Shown here in pieces: positions 46,122 through 55,422 of a stretch of 64,000 bases of DNA; the stretch's first letter is position 1; each line of letters starts with the position of its first letter. A model generated the notes under the pieces. It searched no databases and had not been told where the DNA came from. It saw only the letters and a list, made by a program, of their open reading frames with translations. A program made the translations under genes and the position numbers. Origin of the DNA: Pseudomonadota bacterium (GTDB lineage: Bacteria > Pseudomonadota > Gammaproteobacteria > Acidiferrobacterales > Acidiferrobacteraceae); contig JAJYPD010000004.1 in assembly GCA_021795715.1 (NCBI GenBank), positions 32,842 through 96,841 of the forward strand. The letters are read 5' to 3'.

Positions 46122-46517
46122 ATGATCTACGATCTCACCAATGCGACGCCGATCAGGACCATTCCCAAACTGATCGAGGCGGGCTGTTTCAACAAGGTGC
46201 TTCTGGCTCTGGGGCGTTTCCGCAGTCCGTACGAGATCGCGCTCGACGATCTGCGCGTGCGTGTCATTCTCGAGCGCAGGCAGTGGGTGGGCTGTTCGCT
46301 GATCAACGATTTTCCGCTCATGGCGTGGGTCGACTTCGACAGCGCAAACCGGGGCTTGCATGAGCCCGTCGCCTGTCGGCTCCATCTCTACCATTTCCAC
46401 GCGGGCCTGCTCATGGGCCGGGTGCCCGCAGCCCTCGAAAGCGCCCTGACCGAGCGCCTGGGAGGCGCGATACAGGCCGGCGTCCCGCCCATACCCTGGC
46501 CGGGGCATCGCCGCTAA
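46122..46517 (+). CDS. Hypothetical protein, unrecognised
   Basis: 131 residues. The ATG has GAGGGG six bases upstream. The sequence is mixed alpha/beta and soluble, with two clear cysteines (EAGCFNK, VGCSLIND), a GRFRSPYEI stretch and an LHLYHFHAG segment in the middle containing closely spaced histidines. There is no signal peptide or membrane helix. It lies alone after the fba terminator and 32 bp before the DUF302 gene, possibly sharing a transcript with it. I cannot assign a family. Confidence 0.55.
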   Translation: MIYDLTNATPIRTIPKLIEAGCFNKVLLALGRFRSPYEIALDDLRVRVILERRQWVGCSLINDFPLMAWVDFDSANRGLHEPVACRLHLYHFHAGLLMGRVPAALESALTERLGGAIQAGVPPIPWPGHRR

Positions 46518-46549
46518 CATCACCAAAAAGAATGCATGAGGAACGCAAC

Positions 46550-46957
46550 ATGCTCAAAGAACACGAAGTCGCCTACGGATTTGATACGCAAGTGAACGGC
46601 AAATTTGATGATGTCCGCACGAAAGTCGTTGACGCACTGAAGACGGAAGGTTTTGGTGTGCTGACCGAAATCGACGTCAGTGCCACGCTGAAGGCCAAGC
46701 TCGGCAAGGACATGGCGCGCTATTCGATTCTGGGTGCCTGCAATCCCACGCTTGCCAACCAGGCGATCACCGCGGAACCCCAAATCGGCCTTCTGTTGCC
46801 GTGCAACGTGGTGCTGCAAGAGCAGCCCGACGGCAAGATCCAGGTGTCATTCATGGATCCCGTCTCCGTTCTCGCTCTCGTCAACAACGCCCAGGTGACC
46901 GAGCTCGGCTGGCAGGTACGGACCAAGCTGGAAAAGGTGCGCGACAGCCTCGGCTAG
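46550..46957 (+). CDS. DUF302 domain protein
   Basis: 135 residues. The core [34 protein letters not shown] and the [34 protein letters not shown] stretch are the DUF302 signature, a small domain with unclear function found in many sulfur- and metal-handling bacteria. No signal peptide is visible. I take the ATG at 46550, with GAGGAA eight bases upstream. It is convergent with rimO, with a 4-bp overlap of stop codons. Confidence 0.85.
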   Translation: MLKEHEVAYGFDTQVNGKFDDVRTKVVDALKTEGFGVLTEIDVSATLKAKLGKDMARYSILGACNPTLANQAITAEPQIGLLLPCNVVLQEQPDGKIQVSFMDPVSVLALVNNAQVTELGWQVRTKLEKVRDSLG

Positions 46958-48318
46958 GGCGTTGGGCGGGCGCGCGCCTGGCCTGCGGGTTTTTCATTCT
47001 GTGCCGCCGGCAGCGCAACGGCGGACAGATCATGCGTGTCACTGCCCGTCACGCGGACCTGCAGCCGTTCTCCCGCCCGCCCCTTTCCTTGCACATAAAT
47101 CACGCCGTCGATGTCGGGGGCTTCGGCGTAACTGCGGCCGATGAGGCCCTCGTCGGTCACCGCGTCGATCAGGACATCGCAGGTCTGGCCTACGCGCCGC
47201 GCGAGCCGGTCTGCGCTGATTGCGGCCTGGTGTGTCATGAGACGTCCGAGACGCTCCTCGCGGACCCTCTCCGGTACGGGGTCGGGCAACGCATTGGCCG
47301 CCGCCCCGTCCACGGGGGAATAACTGAAGGCGCCGAGCCGGTCGATGCCGGCCTCCGTGACAAAATCCAGCAGTGCCGCAAATTCCTCTTCCGTTTCGCC
47401 CGGGAACCCCACGATGAAGGTGCTGCGGATGACGAGATCGGGGCGGATGCCGCGCCAGGCCTTGATGCATGCGAGCGGATGCACCCGGCCCGCAGGCCGC
47501 CGCATCGCCTGGAGGATGCGCGGATGGGCGTGCTGGAAGGGCACATCCAGATACGGCAGCACCCCCTCGGTATCGAGGAGGGGCAAAATGTCTTCGACGG
47601 ACGGATAGGGGTAGACATAGTGCAGCCGCACCCATATGCCCAGCCGTCCGAGTTCGCGGACAAGCTCGACAAACGACATGCGCACGGCCCGTCCGCCGAC
47701 GAAGCCCACGCGGTGTTTGACGTCCACGCCGTAGGCGCTCGTGTCCTGGGATACGACCAGAATCTCGCGCACGCCCGCGCGCACCAGTGCCTCGGCTTCC
47801 TGCACGATGTCGCCGAGCGGCCGGCTGACCAGGGGCCCGCGCAGCGCGGGAATGATGCAAAACCGGCAGCGGTGATTGCAGCCTTCCGAAATCTTCAGGT
47901 AGGCGTAATGGGCGGGTGTCAGGCGGACCCCCTGCGCCGGCACGAGATCCACGAACGGATCATGGGGTCTGGGCAGATGCCGGTGCACCGCCGCCATCAC
48001 CGCCTGATCGTCGTGGGGCCCGGTGACGGCGAGAACCTGCGGGTAGCGCGCCCAGATGGCCTCCGCGCGACTGCCCAGGCAGCCTGTGACGATCACCCGT
48101 CCGTTGGCGCGCAGGGCCTCATCGATGGCGTCCATCGACTCGGCCACGGCGCTGTCGATGAAACCGCAGGTGTTGATGATGACGAGGTCGGCCTCGCCGT
48201 AGTCACCGACGGTGCGGTAACCCTCAGCGCGCAGGCGGGTCAAAATGTGCTCGGCATCAACCACGGCTTTCGGGCAGCCGAGGCTGACAAAACCAATGGC
48301 GGGTTCGGTTGGTCGCAT
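46954..48318 (-). CDS. rimO: Ribosomal protein S12 methylthiotransferase RimO
   Basis: 454 residues, radical-SAM enzyme that methylthiolates Asp of ribosomal protein S12. The N-terminal UPF0004 domain starts [16 protein letters not shown] with its cluster cysteines, including one in INTCGFI. The radical-SAM cluster is [15 protein letters not shown]. The middle part has [15 protein letters not shown]-terminal TRAM domain ends in [13 protein letters not shown] start at [17 protein letters not shown] (ATG ending 48318); the open frame continuing to 48696 adds non-homologous sequence. It overlaps the DUF302 stop. Confidence 0.95.
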   Translation of the reverse strand: MRPTEPAIGFVSLGCPKAVVDAEHILTRLRAEGYRTVGDYGEADLVIINTCGFIDSAVAESMDAIDEALRANGRVIVTGCLGSRAEAIWARYPQVLAVTGPHDDQAVMAAVHRHLPRPHDPFVDLVPAQGVRLTPAHYAYLKISEGCNHRCRFCIIPALRGPLVSRPLGDIVQEAEALVRAGVREILVVSQDTSAYGVDVKHRVGFVGGRAVRMSFVELVRELGRLGIWVRLHYVYPYPSVEDILPLLDTEGVLPYLDVPFQHAHPRILQAMRRPAGRVHPLACIKAWRGIRPDLVIRSTFIVGFPGETEEEFAALLDFVTEAGIDRLGAFSYSPVDGAAANALPDPVPERVREERLGRLMTHQAAISADRLARRVGQTCDVLIDAVTDEGLIGRSYAEAPDIDGVIYVQGKGRAGERLQVRVTGSDTHDLSAVALPAAQNEKPAGQARARPTP

Positions 48319-48371
48319 GAGTGGCTCGCGCGGGCAAACGCCTATGATAGCGCGGCGGACACACTTCTGTC

Positions 48372-48818
48372 TTAGCGGCTGCCCCCTACGGCGATGGCGA
48401 TGGTGAGCAGGCCGAGCAGGGTGTTGGTGCCGACCAGAACGCGGATCTGACTGATGGCGCGCCCCGCCGCCGGCAGGTCCTGGGCGGCCAGGGCGCGCCT
48501 TAGCTGTGCGTAGGGCGCAAAGAAGACGTGCAGATAGATGAGGATCATGACGATGCCAATCCCCTGCATCAGATTCACGAAGAGAGGGGCATGGGCGAAC
48601 CCGAACCAGCGGCCCATCATGAAGTAACCCGTCGCCGGCAGCAGGATTACGGCAGACCAGACCCACGGGAAGAAACGTGCAAATGTGCGCGACCACAGCG
48701 GCAGCCGCACGGCCGGGTCAAGCGCTTGCACGGCCGGGCGCAGGATCTGGTGCGCAAAGAACATGCCGCCCACCCAGATTACGGCGGCCAGCACGTGAAT
48801 GACAAGAATCAGCGGCAT
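48372..48818 (-). CDS. CopD-like small integral membrane protein
   Basis: 148 residues with four hydrophobic helices and the pattern [23 protein letters not shown] at the start, typical of the CopD/DUF2269-type membrane proteins. The conserved His in helix 1 and the [13 protein letters not shown] stretch are in place. Such proteins are linked to copper or haem-related membrane functions but are largely uncharacterised. It lies 53 bp upstream of rimO on the same strand. Confidence 0.75.
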   Translation of the reverse strand: MPLILVIHVLAAVIWVGGMFFAHQILRPAVQALDPAVRLPLWSRTFARFFPWVWSAVILLPATGYFMMGRWFGFAHAPLFVNLMQGIGIVMILIYLHVFFAPYAQLRRALAAQDLPAAGRAISQIRVLVGTNTLLGLLTIAIAVGGSR

Positions 48819-48972
48819 ATCGTCTCCTGCACCATGTCAGATCAGATAGCTTCTATCCAATCACAGGGCCTGCTGTCAATTCCTCCCCCCTGTCACGGTT
48901 CCGTCACAGCGCCGTCGCAAGCCCGTCATGGTCGGCCGTTACGCTGCCGGCATTTCCTGTGGAGGATGTGTT

Positions 48973-49656
48973 ATGACACTGCGCTATCTCATCCATCTGG
49001 CGAACTACTCGGACGGGGTCCTCTATATCATGCTGGGCATCCTCACCATCGCCCTGGCCGTCATCATCGACCGCTTCTGGTATTTGCGCCGCACCCTTCT
49101 CGGTGGTGACCGGGTGGTGGCGGCGCTTGGCGAATACAGCGAGATGAACCGCGCCGATCTCGCGCGCCTTGCCGACGAGGCCGCTGACCTGCCCGAGGGC
49201 AGCCTGCTCGAGGTGGCGACACGCCATGCCGGTCTGATTTCCACATCGCAGCTCGCCACCCGACTGGAGGAGACGACATTGCGCATCGCGCCGGCGCTCG
49301 ACCGCCGCCTGTGGGTGCTCGACACGATCGTCACGCTCGCGCCGCTTTTGGGCCTATTTGGCACCATCGTCGGCATGTTCCGGGCCTTCTCGGTGCTGTC
49401 GGTGGCCGGTCAGGCGCCGACGGCCGTCACCGGCGGCATCGCCGATGCCCTCGTCGCCACCGCGTCCGGTCTGTTCGTGGCCATGCTGGGTCTGCTCGCC
49501 TTCAATGCGTTGAACAACAAAGTGCGGGTGATCCTGCACCAACTGGATCTCGTCCAGACGATGCTCGTGAACCGCCAGGATGGCGGGCCGGTGCTGCTTG
49601 GCGAGCAGAATCGCCCGGCGCCGGCGTCCGCCCGCAAGACGGCCACGGCGCAATAG
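48973..49656 (+). CDS. exbB: MotA/TolQ/ExbB proton channel protein
   Basis: 227 residues. The MotA/TolQ/ExbB channel family core is in the second half (LAPLLGLFGTIVGMFRAFSVLSVAG and the ATASGLFVAMLGLLAFNALNN stretch), and an N-terminal membrane helix (VLYIMLGILTIALAVIIDRFWYL) precedes it. It powers TonB with the proton gradient. I start at the ATG at 48973, with GGAGG about eight bases upstream. exbD follows after 7 bp. Confidence 0.9.
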   Translation: MTLRYLIHLANYSDGVLYIMLGILTIALAVIIDRFWYLRRTLLGGDRVVAALGEYSEMNRADLARLADEAADLPEGSLLEVATRHAGLISTSQLATRLEETTLRIAPALDRRLWVLDTIVTLAPLLGLFGTIVGMFRAFSVLSVAGQAPTAVTGGIADALVATASGLFVAMLGLLAFNALNNKVRVILHQLDLVQTMLVNRQDGGPVLLGEQNRPAPASARKTATAQ

Positions 49657-49663
49657 GGTGCCC

Positions 49664-50062
49664 ATGAAGATCCGCTATTTCGAAACCAGAAAGGGCCGCA
49701 TCGAGCTCATTCCCATGATCGATGTGATGTTCTTTCTGCTGGTATTTTTCATGATCCTGACGCTGCGCATGATTCCAGACGAGGGCATGCACATGGCCTT
49801 GCCGCAATCGACCACCGCAAAGACCCTGCCGCGGCCGAAGATCCTCATCGACGTGGCCCACAATGGCGCGCTCCGTTTGCGCGGTGTGGCCGTAAGTCAC
49901 GCCGTTCTCGAGGCGGATCTGACGGCCGCGGCGGCGCGCAAGCCCGAGGTCACCATCGCCGCGGCCAAGAATGTGCCTTTTCAGGATTTCGTGCAGATCA
50001 TGGACATCTGCCGCAAGGCGGGCATCACCGGCGTCGGTATCGCCACCGAGCCGCAAGGCTAA
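49664..50062 (+). CDS. exbD: ExbD/TolR biopolymer transport protein
   Basis: 132 residues. A single N-terminal membrane helix carries the essential Asp (ELIPMIDVMFFLLVFFMIL), and a periplasmic domain follows. It forms the ExbB-ExbD motor with exbB upstream, and tonB downstream starts 10 bp later. Confidence 0.92.
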   Translation: MKIRYFETRKGRIELIPMIDVMFFLLVFFMILTLRMIPDEGMHMALPQSTTAKTLPRPKILIDVAHNGALRLRGVAVSHAVLEADLTAAAARKPEVTIAAAKNVPFQDFVQIMDICRKAGITGVGIATEPQG

Positions 50063-50072
50063 GGGGGGCGGC

Positions 50073-50741
50073 GTGAGCGCGTCTGTCACGAGGTCTTTTG
50101 CAGAGGCATCGCCCCGGTCTGGCTTTGGCCGGTCACTGGCGCTGGCGCTGGTACTGGAAACGGTGGCGCTCGGTGGTTGGCTTCTTTACCGCCATTTCAC
50201 ACCCCCCGTCGCCGGGCTGCACCGCGCACCGGTGCGGATCCACATGGTGATCCTTGCACCGCCGCGACCGAAGCCTTTGGTGCAGCCGCGGCCGAAGCCT
50301 TTGGTGAAGCCCCATCCGCATGTCGTCCACCACCCGGTGCCCGTTCCCCGCCCGCTACCGAAGAAAAGGCCGATCGTAAAGCCCAAGCCGCAACCGCAAC
50401 CAAAGCCTGTGCCACCGCCCACCGCAAGCCCGGCGCAGGCGGCGACGGCCGTCGACCGCTACGCCGTGATGATCCGCACGCGCATCCAGGCGGGTTTGCG
50501 CGTGCCGGGCGAGGTGCGCGCGCTGGGTCTCTCGGGCGAGGCCGTCATCGCTTTTGCCCTGACGCCCGGTGGCCGGCTCCTGTGGGCGCGGGTCAAACGC
50601 ACGAGCGGTTTCGGCCCCATCGACCGCGCCTGTCTCGCCGCTGTGCGCGCCCGCCTCTATCCGCCTTTTACCCGGCACATGCCCCATCACCCCCTGCGCT
50701 TTGACGTGACGGTGTCGATGCGCGACCGTTCGCGCTACTGA
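50073..50741 (+). CDS. tonB: TonB energy transducer
   Basis: 222 residues. One N-terminal anchor (LALALVLETVALGGWLLYRHF) is followed by a proline/lysine-rich linker (about residues 60-125) and a TonB C-terminal domain (SGEAVIAFALTPGGRLLWARVKRTSG). The linker contains two almost identical 24-bp direct repeats (50262-50309, 22/24 identical) encoding PRPKPLV-Q/K. The start is GTG with GGGGGGCGGC upstream. It completes exbB-exbD-tonB; no TonB-dependent receptor is in the window. It ends exactly next to the convergent pgl stop. Confidence 0.9.
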   Translation: MSASVTRSFAEASPRSGFGRSLALALVLETVALGGWLLYRHFTPPVAGLHRAPVRIHMVILAPPRPKPLVQPRPKPLVKPHPHVVHHPVPVPRPLPKKRPIVKPKPQPQPKPVPPPTASPAQAATAVDRYAVMIRTRIQAGLRVPGEVRALGLSGEAVIAFALTPGGRLLWARVKRTSGFGPIDRACLAAVRARLYPPFTRHMPHHPLRFDVTVSMRDRSRY

Positions 50742-51440
50742 TCAGGACCGCCCCGGACACAGGCCTTGGGCCAGTGTCCGGTCGGCCCAGAGCGTCACCG
50801 GCGCCCGGCGCACAAGTTCCGCGGCCGGGGTGCGGCCTTCTGCGGACAACGCGGTACGCAAGGCGGCTATCTTGGCCGCGCCTTGCGCGATGAGCCAGCG
50901 TTCGCGGCCGGCCGCAAGCGTCGACAATCCGAGAGAAACGCGCCCGGTACGGTTGCCGTGGGCGGGAATCGCCAAAACCGGGTCGGGCGACTGCCATGCG
51001 GGATCCGTCGGGAACAAAGAGGCGGTGTGGCCGTCAGGACCCAGTCCAAGCAGGATCAGATCCAAAGGACCTGCCGCGCCGATCACGGCCTGGTAGTGCC
51101 GGGCGGCCTGTGCGGCGCCTTCTTCGCCGCGTATGCGGTGGATGACGGCGCCGCGGGGCGCCTGTTTCAGCCACGCCTCGTAGGCCATGCGGTAATTGCT
51201 GTCGGCGTGGTCCGGGGGCACGGCCCGTTCATCGCTGAAAAAGATCTCGACAGACGGCCATGGGCAGTCGGCGTTCCGGGCGCCAAGGGCCCGATAGAAG
51301 GCTTCCGGCGTATGCCCTCCGGACAAGGCCACACGCAGGATCTGTCCGCGAAAGGCGGCCGCCTGCAGGCGGCAGAGAAGGTGTTGCGCCAGCATCTCCG
51401 CCAGCGCCCCGGGGGTATCGGCGACGATCAGGGCCGTCAT
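50742..51440 (-). CDS. pgl: 6-phosphogluconolactonase
   Basis: 232 residues. It hydrolyses 6-phosphoglucono-lactone between Zwf and Gnd. The family signatures are VALSGGHTPEAFYRAL near residue 36, FFSDERAVPPDHADSNY near residue 65, and the LGLGPDGHTASLFP stretch. It overlaps zwf by 4 bp (ATGA), forming a gnd-zwf-pgl operon. Confidence 0.94.
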   Translation of the reverse strand: MTALIVADTPGALAEMLAQHLLCRLQAAAFRGQILRVALSGGHTPEAFYRALGARNADCPWPSVEIFFSDERAVPPDHADSNYRMAYEAWLKQAPRGAVIHRIRGEEGAAQAARHYQAVIGAAGPLDLILLGLGPDGHTASLFPTDPAWQSPDPVLAIPAHGNRTGRVSLGLSTLAAGRERWLIAQGAAKIAALRTALSAEGRTPAAELVRRAPVTLWADRTLAQGLCPGRS

Positions 51441-52942
51441 GCGGATTCAAGCGGCCGCCATGCCCGGCCATCGCGTGCGAGCAGTTCGCGTGCGCAGGGG
51501 GGGCCGTCGCTGCCGGCGGCATAGTTGGGGAAGTCCGTGGGCGGATGTGCCGCCCAGGTCTCGAGAACCGGCGTGATGAAGCGCCATGCCTCCTCGACGG
51601 AGTCGCGCCGGGCGAATAACGCCGCGTAGCCGCGCATGGCATCGGTGAGCAGGCGTTCATAGGGCATCGGCAGCTCGCCGTCGAAATGTCCCCCGTAGCC
51701 AAATTGCATCAGCGCACTGTCGACGCGGGTTTCGCTGCCGGGCGCCTTGACCCCAAAACCGAGGGTGATGGCCTCATGCGGCTGGATGCGCAGGATCAGC
51801 GTGTTCGCGGGAATGCGGGAACACACCTGGTCCTGACCGAAGAGACAAAAAGGGATTTGGCGGAAGTTAATGGCCACTTCCGTTGTCGCCTGCGCCAGCC
51901 GCTTGCCCGTGCGGATGTAGAAGGGCACGCCCTGCCAGCGCCAGTTGTCGATGAACACTTTCAGTGCCACGAAGGTCGGCATGGATGATTGCGGATCGAC
52001 CAGGGGTTCTTCCCGGTAGCCGACCCGTTGTCCATCCGGGCTGCGCCCATACTGGCCTCGCGCGGTTGCCGCCAGGACATCGTCGGCACCGTAAAAGCGC
52101 CGCAGGGCGCGGAAGACTTCCGTCTTCTTGTCGCGGATGGCGTCTGCGTCAAACGACAGCGGCGGTTCCATGGCCACCAGGCTCAAGACCTGCAGGAGGT
52201 GGTTTTGCACCATGTCGCTTAGCACCCCGGTTTCTTCGTAATAGCTCCCGCGGCCTTCGATGCCGACACTTTCGGCGGCGGTGATCTGCACATGATCGAT
52301 GTGGATGCGGTTCCAGAGCGGTTCGAAGATGGCGTTGGCAAAGCGCAGGACGAGGATGTTTTGCACCGTCTCCTTGCCCAGGTAGTGGTCGATCCGGTAG
52401 ACCTGGTCTTCGCGGAATACGGTGGCGATTTCTTCGTTCAACGCGACGGCGGAGGCGAGGTCGCGACCGAAGGGCTTTTCCACCATCAGCCGGGTGAAGG
52501 GGCGCCCCAAGTTGTGATTGACCATTTCCGCATCGCGCAACTGCTTGACCAGAAGCGGATAGGCGCCTGGCAAGGTGGCGAGGTAAAAAAGGCGGTTGCC
52601 GCGCGTGTGGTGGCGGTGATCGATCTCGCGCAGCGACATGTTGAGGCGCTGGAAGAGTGTCTGATCGGTGAAATGGCCGGCTTCGTAATAAAGGCATTCC
52701 GCGAAGGATCGCCACTGCGTATCGTCGAGCGGAGCCGGGCAAAACGCTTCACAGGCCTGGCGCATCAGGGAGCGGAACTGGTCGGCCGAGAGCGGCTGGC
52801 GGCCTGCGCCGAGCACGGCGAAGTGAGGGGGAAGCAGGCCCCGGACATGCAGCTGGTAGAGGGCGGGCAGCAGTTTCCGGCGCGTGAGATCGCCTGTGGC
52901 ACCAAACAACAGAAGCACGCAGGGTTCGGGCTTTTCCGTCAT
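51437..52942 (-). CDS. zwf: Glucose-6-phosphate 1-dehydrogenase
   Basis: 501 residues. It opens the oxidative pentose phosphate path and yields NAD(P)H. The dinucleotide motif is LFGATGDLTRRKL, and the substrate-binding RIDHYLGKE motif lies near residue 180. VDNWRWQGVPFYIRTGKRL, near 330, is the typical C-terminal signature. It overlaps gnd and pgl by 4 bp each. Confidence 0.97.
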   Translation of the reverse strand: MTEKPEPCVLLLFGATGDLTRRKLLPALYQLHVRGLLPPHFAVLGAGRQPLSADQFRSLMRQACEAFCPAPLDDTQWRSFAECLYYEAGHFTDQTLFQRLNMSLREIDHRHHTRGNRLFYLATLPGAYPLLVKQLRDAEMVNHNLGRPFTRLMVEKPFGRDLASAVALNEEIATVFREDQVYRIDHYLGKETVQNILVLRFANAIFEPLWNRIHIDHVQITAAESVGIEGRGSYYEETGVLSDMVQNHLLQVLSLVAMEPPLSFDADAIRDKKTEVFRALRRFYGADDVLAATARGQYGRSPDGQRVGYREEPLVDPQSSMPTFVALKVFIDNWRWQGVPFYIRTGKRLAQATTEVAINFRQIPFCLFGQDQVCSRIPANTLILRIQPHEAITLGFGVKAPGSETRVDSALMQFGYGGHFDGELPMPYERLLTDAMRGYAALFARRDSVEEAWRFITPVLETWAAHPPTDFPNYAAGSDGPPCARELLARDGRAWRPLESA

Positions 52943-53832
52943 GATGCGCGTACCCTATGGCCGCCGAATTCCCGGCGCAGGGCGGCGATGAAGCGGCCGG
53001 CGAATGACGCCGGCTGGCGGGACCGGAGGCGGTTTAGCAGCGACAGGGTGATCACGGGCGCCGGCACATTGCGTTCGATGGCCTCGGCCACCGTCCAGCG
53101 TCCCTCGCCCGAATCCTCGATGTAGTCGGCGATATCGCCAAAGCCTGGGTTTGCCAGCGCCTCTCCGGCGAGCTCAAGGAGCCATGACCGCACGACGCTG
53201 CCCTGATTCCAGAGGTGCGCCAGGCCGGGCAGGTCGAGCGGAAAGGGTGCGGCATTGAGCAACTCGAAACCCTCCGCATAGGCCTGTAACAGCCCGTATT
53301 CGATGCCATTGTGGACCATCTTGGTGAAATGGCCGGCGCCACTGGGACCGACGTGGCGATAGCCTTGAGGCGGCGCGAGTGTGGCAAAGAGCGGTTCGGC
53401 GCGGCGAAACGCCGCCTCCGTGCCGCCCACCATCAGGCAGTAGCCGATTTTCAGGCCCCAGATACCACCACTGGTGCCAGCATCGAGATAATTGACGCCA
53501 CGAGCCGCAAATGTCTCTGCGCGCCGCATCGAGTCCCGATAGAAGGTGTTGCCACCCTCGATGATCAGGTCACCCGCCCGAAGGAGGCCTTGCAGGGTCG
53601 TCAGGGCCTCCTCGGTGGGGGTGCCTGCCGGGATCATCAGCCAGACCGTGCGCGGGGCGGCCAGTGCCGCCACCAGCTCCTCGATGGTGCCGGTGGCGCG
53701 GCCTCCGGCCGCGGCCAGTTCCTGGCGGTTTTCGGCGTGATGATCAAGACCGACAACCTCATGCTGGCCGGCCAGCAGCCGCCTGGCCATATTGAGGCCC
53801 ATTTTGCCCAGTCCGATGATTCCTATCTGCAT
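52939..53832 (-). CDS. gnd: 6-phosphogluconate dehydrogenase (short, decarboxylating type)
   Basis: 297 residues from the ATG ending at 53832, about two thirds of the length of the classical 470-residue enzyme. The Rossmann start is [27 protein letters not shown] and [22 protein letters not shown] are the substrate region, and the catalytic lysine is in [13 protein letters not shown]. The residue after beta-2 is Asp (VGLDHHAEN) instead of the Asn-Arg pair of NADP enzymes, suggesting NAD use, as described for other short Gnd proteins. It overlaps zwf by 4 bp. Confidence 0.93.
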   Translation of the reverse strand: MQIGIIGLGKMGLNMARRLLAGQHEVVGLDHHAENRQELAAAGGRATGTIEELVAALAAPRTVWLMIPAGTPTEEALTTLQGLLRAGDLIIEGGNTFYRDSMRRAETFAARGVNYLDAGTSGGIWGLKIGYCLMVGGTEAAFRRAEPLFATLAPPQGYRHVGPSGAGHFTKMVHNGIEYGLLQAYAEGFELLNAAPFPLDLPGLAHLWNQGSVVRSWLLELAGEALANPGFGDIADYIEDSGEGRWTVAEAIERNVPAPVITLSLLNRLRSRQPASFAGRFIAALRREFGGHRVRAS

Positions 53833-53975
53833 GGTCGTCCTCGCTTGTCCTGAAAAACGTTTATAGACCAATAGACCACAGGATGAGTCCGGCGTTACCT
53901 CGGGCTCCGATGGAGGCGGGTGCTGCAAAACGCACGTCGATCGGGTACATTGCCAGCTTTGGCCAGGGGAACCGA

Positions 53976-54647
53976 ATGCGAGACTTCAAAATTGCGCCCT
54001 CCATCCTGTCGGCGGACTTCGCGCGATTGGGCGAGGAAGTCCACAATGTGCTGGCGGCGGGTGCCGACATCATACATTTTGATGTCATGGACAACCACTA
54101 CGTGCCGAACCTCACGATTGGTCCGCTCGTTTGCGAAGCGCTGCGCAAGAACAAGGTGACCGCCGACATCGACGTGCACCTCATGGTCAAACCCGTCGAC
54201 CGGTTGATTCCGGATTTCGCCAAGGCCGGTGCCACGTATATCACTTTTCATCCGGAAGCGACTGAGCACATAGACCGGTCCTTGAGTCTCGTTCAGTCGA
54301 GCGGGTGCAAGTGCGGCCTCGTCTTCAACCCCGCCACGCCTTTGTCGTACCTGGATTATGTCATGGACAAGGTCGACATGATCCTGATCATGTCGGTCAA
54401 CCCGGGCTTTGGCGGGCAGAGTTTCATCCGGTCGTCGCTCACCAAATTGAGGCAGGTGCGGGAGCGCATCGACGCCAGCGGACGCCCCATCCGGCTGGAG
54501 ATCGATGGCGGCGTCAAGGTCGACAACATCGCCGACATCGCCGCCGCGGGCGCCGACACGTTTGTGGCCGGGTCGGCCATCTTCAGTACGCCCGACTACC
54601 GCGCCACTATTGCGCAGATGCGCGCAGAGCTCGCCAAAGTCTCGTGA
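53976..54647 (+). CDS. rpe: Ribulose-phosphate 3-epimerase
   Basis: 223 residues, TIM barrel of the Calvin and pentose phosphate cycles. [14 protein letters not shown] and [16 protein letters not shown] include the metal ligands, [15 protein letters not shown] follows, and the phosphate site is [13 protein letters not shown] take the ATG at 53976, preceded by AGGGGAACCG; the frame from 53883 lacks family residues. It heads the rpe-gph-trpE-trpG-trpD-trpC run common in gammaproteobacteria. Confidence 0.97.
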   Translation: MRDFKIAPSILSADFARLGEEVHNVLAAGADIIHFDVMDNHYVPNLTIGPLVCEALRKNKVTADIDVHLMVKPVDRLIPDFAKAGATYITFHPEATEHIDRSLSLVQSSGCKCGLVFNPATPLSYLDYVMDKVDMILIMSVNPGFGGQSFIRSSLTKLRQVRERIDASGRPIRLEIDGGVKVDNIADIAAAGADTFVAGSAIFSTPDYRATIAQMRAELAKVS

Positions 54648-54654
54648 GTATCCC

Positions 54655-55359
54655 ATGAATATCCAAGCCGCCGCCGTCTTGTTCGACCTCGACGGAACTC
54701 TCGTCGACACCGCCGCCGACATCGCGCAGGCGGCCAATGCCATGCTGCAGGCCATGGGCCGGACCCCCTTCGACGAAGTGACCGTCGCCGGCTGGATCGG
54801 TGACGGCATTCCGCGCCTGATCAAGCGCGCCCTGACCGGCGAGCGCTTCGCCGAACCGGACGAAGGCCTCTTTCGCAAGGCGGAAGTCCTGTTCGGAGAC
54901 GTGTATGAGGCGCACGTGGCCGACCTGAGCCAGCCCTACCCGAATGTGGCTGAAACCCTGCAGACGCTAAAGAGCGACGGCTTCCGGCTTGCCTGCGTCA
55001 CAAACAAGGCGGGGCGCTTCACCGAGCCGCTGCTTGCGGCGCTCGGATTACGCGGCCACTTCGACGTGGTGATCAGTGGCGATGCGCTGGCGCGGGTCAA
55101 GCCAGACCCCCTGCCGGTTTTTGTCGCCTGTGAGCGGCTCGGTGTCGGTGTAGGCGATGCGGTGCTGGTCGGCGATTCGGCCAATGACATGAAGGCCGCG
55201 AAGGCGGCCGGCATGCGCGCCATCGGCGTCCACTACGGCTACAATCACGGTGTGGATCTCACCACGCTCGGGCCGGTCGCGACCGTAGACGACATGGCGC
55301 GCCTTCTGGATCTTTTGCGTTATCATGGCGGTTCAGTAACGCAGAGGGCTTTGTCATGA
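54655..55359 (+). CDS. gph: Phosphoglycolate phosphatase
   Basis: 234 residues, HAD superfamily. The nucleophile motif is LFDLDGTLVDT, motif II is in ACVTNKAG, motif III in KPDPLPVF, and GDSANDMKAAKAAGM carries the last acids. It removes phosphoglycolate, made by RuBisCO's oxygenase reaction or from DNA repair. It follows rpe by 7 bp. With the GlcF-like protein downstream it suggests glycolate salvage. Confidence 0.92.
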   Translation: MNIQAAAVLFDLDGTLVDTAADIAQAANAMLQAMGRTPFDEVTVAGWIGDGIPRLIKRALTGERFAEPDEGLFRKAEVLFGDVYEAHVADLSQPYPNVAETLQTLKSDGFRLACVTNKAGRFTEPLLAALGLRGHFDVVISGDALARVKPDPLPVFVACERLGVGVGDAVLVGDSANDMKAAKAAGMRAIGVHYGYNHGVDLTTLGPVATVDDMARLLDLLRYHGGSVTQRALS

Positions 55360-55422
55360 TGAGGGGACGATGGTGCCTTGGGGGATGTGAAGGAGCCCAT
55401 TGTCCCTTGAGGAATGATCATC

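Noticed and set aside
45326..46123. A 265-codon minus-strand frame from the fba 3' end into the gap
   Set aside because: No RBS, half of it antisense to fba, and no recognisable domains.
48319..48696. N-terminal extension of rimO to 48696
   Set aside because: The added 126 codons overlap the CopD-like gene and have no RimO homology, while the ATG ending at 48318 gives the standard N-terminus.
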